A stretch of 64,000 nucleotides of DNA from Candidatus Sedimenticola sp. (ex Thyasira tokunagai) (GTDB taxonomy: Bacteria; Pseudomonadota; Gammaproteobacteria; Chromatiales; Chromatiaceae): contig CP134874.1 in assembly GCA_037318855.1 (NCBI GenBank), positions 3,720,598 through 3,784,597 of the forward strand, written 5' to 3'. Below are positions 1 to 8,801 of the stretch, piece after piece. Under the pieces are notes generated by a model. The model worked only from the letters and a program-made list of their open reading frames with translations, had not been told where the DNA came from and ran no database searches. The translations under genes were made by a program, and so were the position numbers. Position 1 is the stretch's first letter. Every line of letters starts with the position of its first letter.

Positions 1-516
<516 letters not shown>

Positions 517-552
517 CCGTAAGTAGACCCTGGGGGCTAATACCCCCTATAT

Positions 553-583
553 AAAGGCCGGCACTTTGTGCCGGCCTTTTTTT
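553..583 (+). terminator. Rho-independent terminator after norB
   Basis: A GC-rich hairpin (AAAGGCCGGCAC, loop, GTGCCGGCCTTT) is followed by a run of seven T. It lies about 40 bases after the norB stop. Confidence 0.9.
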
Positions 584-599
584 GTATTCTCAATCGACT

Positions 600-664
600 G
601 TAGGAGCGAACTTGTTAGTGATCGGCTCCGATGCACCCTCTTCGCGAACAAGTCCGCTCCTACA
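600..664. repeat. REP-like palindrome (TAGGAGCGAACTTGTT type)
   Basis: An imperfect inverted repeat begins with TAGGAGCGAACTTGTT and ends with AACAAGTCCGCTCCTA. The same sequence type recurs near 3100, 8600, 19500, 39750, 45785, 54330 and 62340. It resembles Pseudomonas REP sequences. No REP-associated transposase is present in the window. Confidence 0.8.
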
Positions 665-785
665 GCCAAATTCAGATGTACCTTGGATTGAGCTTGCCAA
701 TCCCGGGGGAGTGGTGGCAATACCTTCCTGGGTTTCGCAAGCTCAACCCAGGATAGTGGGCCATAGATTAGGCGCCTAAAACAGA

Positions 786-820
786 CAATAAAAAACGCCC
801 TTTGCGGGCGTGTTTTATTG
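786..820. terminator. Bidirectional terminator
   Basis: AATAAAAAACGCCC, loop, GGGCGTGTTTTATT forms a hairpin with an A-rich left arm and a T-rich right arm, so it can stop transcription from both sides. It lies 24 bases past the stop of the minus-strand hemerythrin gene. Confidence 0.85.
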
Positions 821-843
821 TAGAGAAAATCGGTTTTTGAATA

Positions 844-1422
844 TCAGAAAATACCCTTTTTATTGAGAAAACCACTGTACTCCTTATCCGTTCCATTGAT
901 GTGATTTATCAACCAATCGGTAAGGTAGCGCGCTACACCTTCAAGCGCTTCATGACCCTGTTGAGCATAATCATCCAGGAAGCTCTCTACCTGTAGAGCC
1001 ATTTCCCTGTGCTTCTCCTTGTGTGCCTCAATATCTGGATAGCCATGTTCCTCAAGTAACTCCTCTTCATGCTTAAAGTGGTACTTTGTATAAGAGACAA
1101 GCTCGTCAAGCGCCTTACTCTCAAACTCCTCGCCGGTATGGTAATCGTATGCAGTTTGAAACTGATTCAACAGCTGAATCAGTTTCTGATGATCTTCGTC
1201 AAGAGCGGCAATACCCACACTATAGGAGTCCTTCCACACAACTCCATCTTTCCTTAACACCTTTCGATAGATAAAAGGGATAGCCAGTACCAATGCCAGC
1301 AAAACCCAGGAAACGGGATTATCGAGGCCAAAGAGAAAGCTGAGCCCTACGACAACGACCAAAGTACCGATAACCAATGCCCACAACAGCGCGCCAAATT
1401 GTTTACTCATGGTAAAAAACAT
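844..1422 (-). CDS. Membrane-anchored bacteriohemerythrin
   Basis: The 192-residue protein has two N-terminal hydrophobic segments (about residues 9-31 and 37-52) followed by a hemerythrin domain. The diiron ligands are visible as DEDHQKL, YHFKHEEELL with a following EAHKEKH, and HINGTDKEY. The domain reversibly binds O2 and, in some members, NO. The N-terminal hairpin suggests a membrane-tethered cytoplasmic domain. It faces norB, which suggests but does not prove a role in O2/NO handling. ATG at 1422 is used; an in-frame ATG four codons later (1410) is equally possible because no strong ribosome-binding site separates them. Confidence 0.9.
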   Translation of the reverse strand: MFFTMSKQFGALLWALVIGTLVVVVGLSFLFGLDNPVSWVLLALVLAIPFIYRKVLRKDGVVWKDSYSVGIAALDEDHQKLIQLLNQFQTAYDYHTGEEFESKALDELVSYTKYHFKHEEELLEEHGYPDIEAHKEKHREMALQVESFLDDYAQQGHEALEGVARYLTDWLINHINGTDKEYSGFLNKKGIF

Positions 1423-1571
1423 TCCGAATAATTACTCCAACAGCTTGAAAAAAATAAGCGACCTACCGGTAGAGAATCGCCGGGTTGCTCAACTCCAAAA
1501 ACAGCCCCTACAGGCTTCATATCAATCATAGTGAATTTTTCAAAAACAGTGAATTAAATTAAATATTTTTA

Positions 1572-2901
1572 CACTACTGTCCGGTAAAACTAGTGTCGCT
1601 ACCTTATAATTGCCTGTAGGACAAAGTAAAAATAACAATTTAAGGGTGTCATCGATTTGAATCGTCCAGAAAACCCTCAAAATACCCATTTCTCAGGGAT
1701 TTTGGGGATGTTTCCATGCATGTCGGCAAGCTCGTTTTTTCACAGATTATCGACCACCTGCCGATGCACACCTTTCGGCGATGTGTCACCCGCTACCATG
1801 GCAACCGTTACAAAAAATCTTTCTCTTGTCTCGATCAGTACCTCTGCATGGCTTTTGCGCAGCTGACTTATCGCGAAAGCTTGCGCGATATTGAGGCCTG
1901 TCTGCGAGCACAAAGGGACAAGCTGTACCATATGGGCATCCGTAGCAGTATATCCAGAAGCACTCTGGCGGATGCGAGCGAACGCCGAGATTGGCGTATC
2001 TTCGCAGACTTTGCCCATGCACTGATTCGCATAGCCCGACCACACTATATGCTGACGAAGATCTTGGTCTCGAACTCGACAATACAATCTACGCACTTGA
2101 CGCATCCACCATCGACCTATGCTTGTCAGTCTTTCCGTGGGCATTGTTTCGTTCCACCAAGTCTGCCGTCAAACTCCACACCTTGCTGGATCTTCGGGGC
2201 AACATCCCGACCTTTATCCACATTTCTGACGGCAAGCTCCATGACGTCAACGTTCTCGATATCTTGCTACCCGAGCCTGGTGCCTTCTACATCATGGATC
2301 GCGGTTATGTGGATTTCGAACGACTCTTCGCTTTGCACATGGCAGGGAGTTTCTTTGTCATCCGCGCCAAATCCAATACAAAGTACAAACGCCGCTTCTC
2401 GCACCCGGCGGACAAATCTGGCGGAGTGCAGTGTGATCAGACCATCGTGCTGACCGGGGTCAATACGGCAACCGGCTACCCGCAGTCACTACGGCGTATC
2501 AAATACCATGATGCCAAAACTGGAAAAACTTTCAATTTCCTGACCAACAACTTTGCCATTCCAGCGCAGACAGTGGCTGATCTCTACCGGTACCGTTGGC
2601 AGGTTGAGTTGTTCTTCAAATGGATAAAGCAACATCTACGTATTAAATCGTTCTTTGGCACTTCGGAGAACGCAGTAAAAAGTCAGATCTGGATTGCCAT
2701 CTCTGTGTACGTGCTCGTGGCCATTATCAAGAAACGGCTCAACATCGACGCAGATCTCTACACAATTCTACAGATCTTGAGCTTGACCTTATTCGAGAAA
2801 AGCTCATTATTTCATATGCTTACTGAATCAGAATTTATAAGCGATGATAGCGATATGCCTAACCAACTGAATCTATTTAATAATTTCCCCGGACACTAGT
2901 G
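1572..2901 (+). mobile_element. IS4-family insertion sequence with 9-bp target duplication
   Basis: The 1330-bp element starts CACTACTGTCCGG and ends with the complement of CACTAGTGTCCGG, giving imperfect terminal inverted repeats. It is flanked by identical 9-mers ATATTTTTA (1563-1571 and 2902-2910), the length expected for IS4-type target duplications. The intact duplication points to a fairly recent insertion. It carries one transposase gene, which is frameshifted. Confidence 0.93.
1716..2899 (+). pseudogene. IS4-family transposase, frameshifted
   Basis: The N-terminal part (from MHVGKLVFSQIIDHLP) runs in one frame to about position 2045. The catalytic part continues in another frame from LYADEDLGLELDNT to the end. 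The change equals loss of one base (or gain of two) near 2040-2050. The second half keeps the DDE residues of IS4: D in YALDASTID, D in YIMDRGYVD, and the YREK signature in YRYRWQVELFFKWIK. The residue before the break (DFAHALIRIARP) and after it fit one continuous IS4 protein with an N-terminal DUF4372-like region. Without frameshifting the element cannot move itself. Confidence 0.9.
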
Positions 2902-3038
2902 ATATTTTTAATAAAAACCGACCATACATGTCAGCACATACTATGCTACAAAACGGTAATCTGACATATATCAAATATAAAAAATACTAATAAACGCAGA
3001 ACATCTCACACTCCATTAAATTATTAAATGATTCTTTA

Positions 3039-3192
3039 TGGTTGCACTACATAGATGCAGTATGTGGTGATATTTACATAGATAAAAAAGTGCATCTGTA
3101 GGAGCGGATTTATTCGCGATCAGGCGACCGGGCATGTTCTTCGCGGACAAGCTCGCTCCTACACCCCGGTCCCGGATTATTGTGCACAGCCA
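3039..3192. repeat. REP-carrying MITE, degenerate left end
   Basis: The right end reads ATTATTGTGCACAGCCA, the terminus shared with the copies at 8567-8713 and 54273-54419. The core (3099-3163) is a REP palindrome from TAGGAGCG to CGCTCCTA. The left terminus is eroded (TGGTTGCAC). It ends 37 bases before the nirS FNR box. Confidence 0.65.
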
Positions 3193-3229
3193 TTTATATA
3201 TATAAAACACCCAGCCATGAATTGACCTC

Positions 3230-3243
3230 TTGACCAAAGTCAA
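3230..3243. promoter_or_regulatory. FNR/DNR-type binding site upstream of nirS
   Basis: TTGACCAAAGTCAA is a perfect inverted repeat of the form TTGAC-N4-GTCAA, one base per half-site from the FNR consensus TTGAT-N4-ATCAA. It lies 113 bases before the nirS start. Members of this regulator family activate nir, nor and nos genes under low oxygen or with NO. Confidence 0.85.
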
Positions 3244-3356
3244 AGATATTCAATCCCGGCTATTAGATGGTTACGCACGGGTTAATAAATCACCCGGAGG
3301 GGGGGCTAACCAAGCACCCTTGTCCTGCATAAGCTATCAATTTGGGGATTGATTAA

Positions 3357-4985
3357 ATGAAGAAAACGAAATTCGGTCTATCCGCTCTCGGGCTGGCCAT
3401 AGGTTTCGCGACATCAGGCATGTCTATGTCTGTCTCTGCCGCCGACCCTGTCCTGTCAGAAGCAGAGTTTGAAAAAGCGAAAACTATCTATTTCCAGCGT
3501 TGCGCAGGCTGCCATGGCACTCTCCGCAAAGGTGCAACGGGTAAGAGCCTTGAACCCAAGAGCACCAAGAAGCTTGGGCAAACACGTCTAGAGAAGATTA
3601 TCACCTACGGTACAGAAGGTGGTATGAACAACTTCGACGACATCATGTCCAAAGACGAGATCAGCCTGATCTCAAAATACATCCAGCTTCCTGCTCCTAT
3701 TCCACCAGAGATGTCTCTGGCACTGATGAAAGAGCGTTGGAAAACCTTTGTTGAGCCTAAAGACTACCCAACCAAGCCAATGCACGGCCGCAACTGGAAG
3801 AACTTCTTCCTGGTTATCGAGCGTGATGTCGGTAAGGTGGCTGTCGTCGATGGCGACAAGAAAGAAGTTGTTGCTCACATCTCTACCGGTTACGCAGTAC
3901 ACGTACTGAAAGCCGCTGAGCATCACAGCACCCTGCACGCTGAGAACCCCGGTCGCTTCTGGTACACCCAGGGTCGTGACGGCAAGCTGACCAAGATCGA
4001 TCTGTGGGCAATGCCTGACAAGATGAAGGTCGCTGAAGTACAGATCGCTTATGACGCACGTGACGTTGCCGTATCCGGCGATGGCAAATACGTTGTTGGT
4101 GGCGGTTACTGGCCTCCTCACTTCGTAATCGCTGATGCTAAGACCATGGAGCCTCTGAAAGTGGTTTCAGCTCGTGGCGTCAACGTTGACGGTGAGTACG
4201 TGAACGAGTCTCGTGTTGCAGCTATTTACGACACACCTAACGCACCAACCTGGCTAGTCTCCATGAAGGAGTTGGGTCAGATGTGGCAGGTTGATTACAC
4301 AGACATCGACAACCTGAAGATCACTAAAATGGATACCGCCAAGTACCTCCATGACGGCTTCTATGATCCGACCGGTCGTTACTTCCAGATCGCAGCAAAC
4401 GCCTCTGACAAGATGGTTGTCGTAGACACCAAGACCCAGAAGCTTGAAGCGATGATCGACGTGGACAAGAAACCACATCCTGGTCCTGGTGCAAACTGGA
4501 TCGATCCTAAATGTGGTCCTGTTGGCGGCACCACCCATCTGGGTGTTGGTAAAGTTACCGCTTGGGGCAACGATCCTGCCGGTCGTCCTGATCAGGCATG
4601 GAAAATCTGCTACGAAGTGGAAACCGATGGTGCCGGCGTATTTATCCGTACCCATCCTAAGAGTGACTACTACTGGGCTGATCAGACCAAGCATCCTGAG
4701 CCAGAAGTACAGCAGTCTATTCAGGTCATCTCCAAGAAGACCCGCGAGATTGTTAAAACTATCCGTCTGACCGAAACGAAAGGCTACGCAGCCGTTCATA
4801 TGGAGTTCAACGACGATGGTTCTGAGGTTTGGACTTCAGTCTGGAACCGTGCGGATAGCTTGAAGCCTAATGGCGAGATCATCATCTTTGATGCCAAAAC
4901 TCTCAAAGAGAAAGCACGTATCAAAGGTCTGTACGGTCCTACCGGTAAGTTCAACGTCTATAACCGTGTCAACCACGTAACCTAA
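3357..4985 (+). CDS. nirS: Cytochrome cd1 nitrite reductase NirS
   Basis: The 542-residue periplasmic enzyme reduces nitrite to NO. A Sec signal peptide covers about residues 1-29 (cleaved near VSAADP). The cytochrome c domain has CAGCH at residues 49-53. An eight-bladed beta-propeller follows, with the proximal heme d1 ligand H182 in STGYAVH and the active-site histidines H332 (LHDGFYD) and H374 (KKPHPGPGAN). Length and motifs match full-length NirS. An FNR-type box lies upstream and a terminator follows the stop. A NapC/NirT-type quinol-oxidising cytochrome comes next, a likely electron source. Heme d1 for this enzyme would come from the nir genes at 12857-21423. Confidence 0.98.
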   Translation: MKKTKFGLSALGLAIGFATSGMSMSVSAADPVLSEAEFEKAKTIYFQRCAGCHGTLRKGATGKSLEPKSTKKLGQTRLEKIITYGTEGGMNNFDDIMSKDEISLISKYIQLPAPIPPEMSLALMKERWKTFVEPKDYPTKPMHGRNWKNFFLVIERDVGKVAVVDGDKKEVVAHISTGYAVHVLKAAEHHSTLHAENPGRFWYTQGRDGKLTKIDLWAMPDKMKVAEVQIAYDARDVAVSGDGKYVVGGGYWPPHFVIADAKTMEPLKVVSARGVNVDGEYVNESRVAAIYDTPNAPTWLVSMKELGQMWQVDYTDIDNLKITKMDTAKYLHDGFYDPTGRYFQIAANASDKMVVVDTKTQKLEAMIDVDKKPHPGPGANWIDPKCGPVGGTTHLGVGKVTAWGNDPAGRPDQAWKICYEVETDGAGVFIRTHPKSDYYWADQTKHPEPEVQQSIQVISKKTREIVKTIRLTETKGYAAVHMEFNDDGSEVWTSVWNRADSLKPNGEIIIFDAKTLKEKARIKGLYGPTGKFNVYNRVNHVT

Positions 4986-5012
4986 TATCTGGGGTATGTA
5001 GTTGATGCAACA

Positions 5013-5048
5013 AAAGCGGATATGGAGTAGTTCCATATCCGCTTTTTT
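5013..5048 (+). terminator. Terminator after nirS
   Basis: AAAGCGGATATGGA, short loop, TCCATATCCGCTTT followed by TTT forms a 14-bp stem with a T-rich tail. It may leave nirS and the next gene only partly co-transcribed. Confidence 0.9.
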
Positions 5049-5081
5049 AATTTCTCATCTTCCGTTACTGGGGCAATAATA

Positions 5082-7904
5082 ATGACGGACAGTATTTTCA
5101 CAAAACCAGGCCTAATGTCACGTAGGCTGATATGGGGTACCACCATTGGTGGCGCTGTTATATTCTTTATTGCCGGAATCATCTTCTGGGGTGGCTTTAA
5201 TACGGGAATGGAAGCAACAAACAGTATGGAATTCTGTATCAATTGCCATGAGATGGAGAAAAACGTCTACGAAGAGTACAAACCGACCATCCACTACTCC
5301 AATCGCACCGGCGTACGTGCCACCTGCCCTGACTGTCACGTCCCAGATCCCTGGATCCATAAGATGATACGGAAGATTCAGGCCAGTAACGAGATCTATC
5401 ACAAGCTTATGGGGACGGTGGATACCCCGGAAAAGTTCAATGAGCACCGCCTGACAATGGCGAAACGGGTATGGAAGGCGATGAAAACCACCGACTCCCG
5501 TGAGTGCCGTAACTGCCACAATTTTGAATCTATGAACCCGGAGTTCCAAAGGCCCCGGGCGCGTAAGCAACATATGAATGCCTTTACTACAGGCCAGACC
5601 TGTATCGACTGCCACAAAGGTATCGCTCACAAACATGTTCGTGATCTTCTCAGCGATGAAGAGCTTGAGGCTCTTGAGGCGCCCGAGCCCTCCTACATAC
5701 GTAAAGTCCCGGAGATGTTCCTTGAGGGTATGAAGCGAGTCGAGGCAAAGGAAGCCGCCGAAGCTGAAGCAGAAAAAGCTGCCAAACAGAAAGCCCGTAA
5801 AACCAAGATTGCCGCCAGAAAAGCGGAACAGGAGCGGACAGATAAGGCAGTCGCAGACGCCCTGGAAGCATTCAAGGCAGAGCTGGCCGGCACTGCCGCC
5901 GTTGCAACGGCAACTACCGCTCCCGCCGCCGGTTTTGGTATCGACTGGGATAGCGTTCCAAGTCGAAATATCACCCTCCTGTATCCTGGCCAGACCTCCA
6001 TGGAGTGGGTCATGACAGGCAAGGATCATGGTGGCGCACGTCCCTTTATGTTAGCTGGAGATCGCTGCACAACCTGTCATGACAAGGAAGCCGCGGACAT
6101 GGGGCAGAAGATGGTCACCGGCGCCAAGGCCGAACCTACCCCAATACCCGGCAAACGAGGCAGCATTCCAGTGGATGTTCAGGCAGCTCATGACGGCGAC
6201 AACCTCTACCTCCGTTTTGCCTGGGAAGATAGCGACCACGTACCGGTACCCTTTGTCAATGGCGGCAAAATGGATCCTGAAAATCCAATGAAGCTTGCGG
6301 TCATGTTTGCCACCGACGAGGTGGAGTATGCCGACCGTGCAGGCTGCTGGGGAACCTGTCATCACGACGCAAGCTCCATGCCCCATGCACCGGAAGCGGA
6401 TGCAATCGCCGGTAGTGATGCTGCAAAACAGCTCGACATAGAAAACGGTATCTCCAAGTATCTCAAGGAGAGCCGCAGTAAGATCGAAGTTAAAGGGCGC
6501 CGTGGTAAGAAGCGTGGCGGCTGGGACAAACTGAAGAGTGCCGATGAGACCAAAGCGGAACTGGATAGCAGCCGCTATATGGATCTGCTGCGCTATAAGT
6601 CCGGCAAAGGCGAGACCGAGGATGGCCACATCCTTGAGCAACGGACAATGGTCGGCGGTCAGGGCTTTGAAGTAGATGCCCGCAAAGAGGGAAATACCTG
6701 GGTTCTGGTAATGAAGCGTAAGCTTCAGTCTGACAAGCCGGGCGATCTCAATCTGGCCCTCGACAAAGTCTATAACTTTGGTTTCGCCATCCATGACGAC
6801 CACAGTAATACTCGCTTCCATCATGTATCACTGGGCTACAAGTTGGGCTTCGATACAGAGGCTGAAGGTGTAGAGGTCAATGCGGTGAAACGTGAGGCGG
6901 CAGCACCTGCTGCACCTGCCCCAGCAGGTGCCGCGACAGGTAGCACTATCGATGTCGATTGGAGCAAAGCATCAAGCCGCGATATCACCCTCCTCTATCC
7001 GGGAGAAACCTCCATGGAGTGGGTGATGACCGGCAAAGACCATGGCGGTTCCCGCCCTTTCTTGAAGGGCGGTGACCGCTGTACCACCTGCCACGACAAG
7101 GAGGTGGCGGATATGGGCAAAAAGATTGTCACCGGCACCAAGGCAGAGTCATCCCCTATTCCCGGCAAGCGCGGCTCCATTCCCGTCACCGTGGAATCGA
7201 CCCACGACGGCGAAAATCTTTACCTGCGCTTCAGCTGGCCTGAGGGAGACCATGCCCCTGCACCCTTTGTCGATGGCGGCAAAATGGACCCGGAGAACCC
7301 GATGAAGCTGGCGATGATGTTCTCCACCGATGAGGTGGAGTATGCCGATCGCGCAGGCTGCTGGAGCACCTGTCACCACGACAGTCGCAGCATGCCCCAC
7401 ACACCGGCAACGGATGCAATAACCGGTAGTGATGCTGCAAAACAACTCGATCTGAGCGGCGGTATCACCAAATACATCAAGGAGAGTCGCAGCAAGATTG
7501 AAGTAAAGGGCAGACGCGGTAAGAAACGCGGTGGCTGGGATAAGCTGATATCTGCTGACGAACTGAAGGCCGCCGTAGAGAGCAGTAAGTATATGGATAT
7601 CGTCCGCTACAAATCCGGCAAGGGTGAGATTGAGGATGGTCATATTCTGGAGCAACGCAATATGAGTGGGGGCCAGGGAAGCGAATTTAACGCAGAACTA
7701 AGGGACGGCATCTGGACTGTTGCAATGAAACGAAAGCTGACATCTGACAAGCCTGGAGATATCGCACTGGCAAAAGATCAGGTCTACAACTTTGGTTTTG
7801 CCATCCATGATGACTACAGCGACGCCCGTTTCCATCACGTCTCCCTGGGTTACAAGCTGGGATTCGACAACGCCGAAGCTGAGGTTAACGCTACGGCACA
7901 GTAA
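5082..7904 (+). CDS. NapC/NirT-type tetraheme cytochrome fused to two tandem heme-binding domains
   Basis: The 940-residue protein has an N-terminal membrane anchor (about 17-38) and a NapC/NirT domain with four c-heme motifs: CINCH (52-56), CPDCH (82-86), CRNCH (142-146) and CIDCH (174-178). This domain normally oxidises quinol and passes electrons to periplasmic reductases. A charged coiled-coil linker (about 210-270, Ala/Glu/Lys-rich) leads to two near-identical ~310-residue modules (about 287-610 and 635-935). They resemble the heme-binding domain of ethylbenzene/DMSO dehydrogenase gamma subunits. Each module has one CTTCH (329-333, 667-671) and one unusual CX3CH (CWGTCH at 422-427, CWSTCH at 760-765). 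Typical NirT ends near residue 200, so the rest is added. The place after nirS suggests electron delivery to NirS (inference). Confidence 0.88.
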   Translation: MTDSIFTKPGLMSRRLIWGTTIGGAVIFFIAGIIFWGGFNTGMEATNSMEFCINCHEMEKNVYEEYKPTIHYSNRTGVRATCPDCHVPDPWIHKMIRKIQASNEIYHKLMGTVDTPEKFNEHRLTMAKRVWKAMKTTDSRECRNCHNFESMNPEFQRPRARKQHMNAFTTGQTCIDCHKGIAHKHVRDLLSDEELEALEAPEPSYIRKVPEMFLEGMKRVEAKEAAEAEAEKAAKQKARKTKIAARKAEQERTDKAVADALEAFKAELAGTAAVATATTAPAAGFGIDWDSVPSRNITLLYPGQTSMEWVMTGKDHGGARPFMLAGDRCTTCHDKEAADMGQKMVTGAKAEPTPIPGKRGSIPVDVQAAHDGDNLYLRFAWEDSDHVPVPFVNGGKMDPENPMKLAVMFATDEVEYADRAGCWGTCHHDASSMPHAPEADAIAGSDAAKQLDIENGISKYLKESRSKIEVKGRRGKKRGGWDKLKSADETKAELDSSRYMDLLRYKSGKGETEDGHILEQRTMVGGQGFEVDARKEGNTWVLVMKRKLQSDKPGDLNLALDKVYNFGFAIHDDHSNTRFHHVSLGYKLGFDTEAEGVEVNAVKREAAAPAAPAPAGAATGSTIDVDWSKASSRDITLLYPGETSMEWVMTGKDHGGSRPFLKGGDRCTTCHDKEVADMGKKIVTGTKAESSPIPGKRGSIPVTVESTHDGENLYLRFSWPEGDHAPAPFVDGGKMDPENPMKLAMMFSTDEVEYADRAGCWSTCHHDSRSMPHTPATDAITGSDAAKQLDLSGGITKYIKESRSKIEVKGRRGKKRGGWDKLISADELKAAVESSKYMDIVRYKSGKGEIEDGHILEQRNMSGGQGSEFNAELRDGIWTVAMKRKLTSDKPGDIALAKDQVYNFGFAIHDDYSDARFHHVSLGYKLGFDNAEAEVNATAQ

Positions 7905-7920
7905 TTCAGTACGTGCGACG

Positions 7921-8189
7921 TTCATCGCGGCGGGGGCGCCGCTCCCACAGGTTAAGGTAGCCTGATCCAGATCTAGCGGCTGTTTTTTGTAGGAGCCCCG
8001 CCCCCGGGGCGATGGAATTTTGCACAATCTGCCCAATTGTCATCGCAGCGAGGGCGCCACTCCCACAGGTTAGGGTAGCCTGATCCAGATCTAGCGACTG
8101 TTTTTTGTAGGAGCCCCGCCCCCGGGGCGATGGAATTTTGCACAATCTGCCCAATTGTCATCGCAGCGAGGGCGCCACTCCTACATGAT
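7921..8189. repeat. 118-bp tandem repeat, about 2.3 copies, REP-like
   Basis: The unit contains TAGGAGCCCCGCCCCCGGGG and the opposite arm GGGCGCCACTCCCACAG. The first marker occurs at 7990 and again 118 bases later at 8108, with the flanks repeating. It fills the space between the NirT-like gene and the cupredoxin gene. Short ORFs read through it only because it is repetitive. Confidence 0.88.
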
Positions 8190-8207
8190 GGCTATACTGA
8201 AAGTATT

Positions 8208-8552
8208 ATGCAGATAACCTACACACGTTTAATCAGCACCAGCCTGCTGGCTACGGTACTTTTCTGCCATACAAGCCACCTCCTGGCCAACGATGATCCG
8301 GCTATAGAAGTGGAGATCATCAAGTTCAAATTTCAGCCCCGGGAGATCACCATCAAGGTAGGTGACACTGTTCGCTGGACCAATAAAGAAAAGCGCCAGT
8401 ATCACAGTGTCTGGTTTGAACAGGCGGGCGATCCGGAACCGGATTACATCTTCCCCGACGAAACCTATCAGCGCACCTTTGGTATTCCCGGCACCTTCCC
8501 CTACCGCTGTGGTCCCCATCCAAAAATGACCGGCAGCGTCACCGTAGAATAG
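8208..8552 (+). CDS. Small periplasmic cupredoxin
   Basis: The 114-residue protein has a signal peptide (about residues 1-28, ending HLLAND). A plastocyanin-like domain follows, with type I copper ligands H (RQYHSVWF), C (YRCGPHP), H (GPHP) and M (KMTG). Such proteins carry single electrons in the periplasm and can donate to NirS or NosZ. ATG 8208 is chosen because upstream codons lie in the tandem repeat and the signal peptide starts here. It follows the NirT-like gene on the same strand but is separated by the repeat block, so co-transcription is uncertain. Confidence 0.88.
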   Translation: MQITYTRLISTSLLATVLFCHTSHLLANDDPAIEVEIIKFKFQPREITIKVGDTVRWTNKEKRQYHSVWFEQAGDPEPDYIFPDETYQRTFGIPGTFPYRCGPHPKMTGSVTVE

Positions 8553-8566
8553 CTAATAATATAAAC

Positions 8567-8713
8567 TGGCTATGCACAATAACCCGGGAGCCGGGTGTAA
8601 GGGCGAACTTGTTCGCGAAGAACATGCCCGGTCGCCTGATCGCGAATAAATTCGCTCCTACAGGCGCACTTTTCTCTGTGAAAGTGGTACTTCAGGATTA
8701 TTGTGCTTAGCCA
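8567..8713. repeat. REP-carrying MITE (147 bp)
   Basis: The left end is TGGCTATGCACAATAACCC and the right end is GGATTATTGTGCTTAGCCA, a clear terminal inverted repeat. The core is a REP palindrome (GCGAACTTGTTCGCGA to TTCGCTCCTA). The copy at 54273-54419 has the same ends and the same length. Confidence 0.85.
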
Positions 8714-8801
8714 TATAACATAATAAGCCTGAACTCTCAGCACTGGCATTCACCCCCCTTACATGTTCAGATAATCCGGCTTCCCATTAGCTGGATTTTT
8801 T

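Noticed and set aside
582..779. 65-codon ORF after norB
   Set aside because: It is translated REP palindrome sequence.
1991..2899. Independent 302-codon transposase gene
   Set aside because: It is only the second half of the IS4 transposase after a frameshift; the first half is directly upstream in another frame.
3016..3243. 75-codon minus-strand ORF before nirS
   Set aside because: It lies in the REP-carrying MITE and covers the FNR box; no coding signals.
5118..6029. 303-codon minus-strand ORF opposite the NirT-like gene
   Set aside because: It is a shadow of the heme protein gene in a GC-biased frame; no recognisable features.
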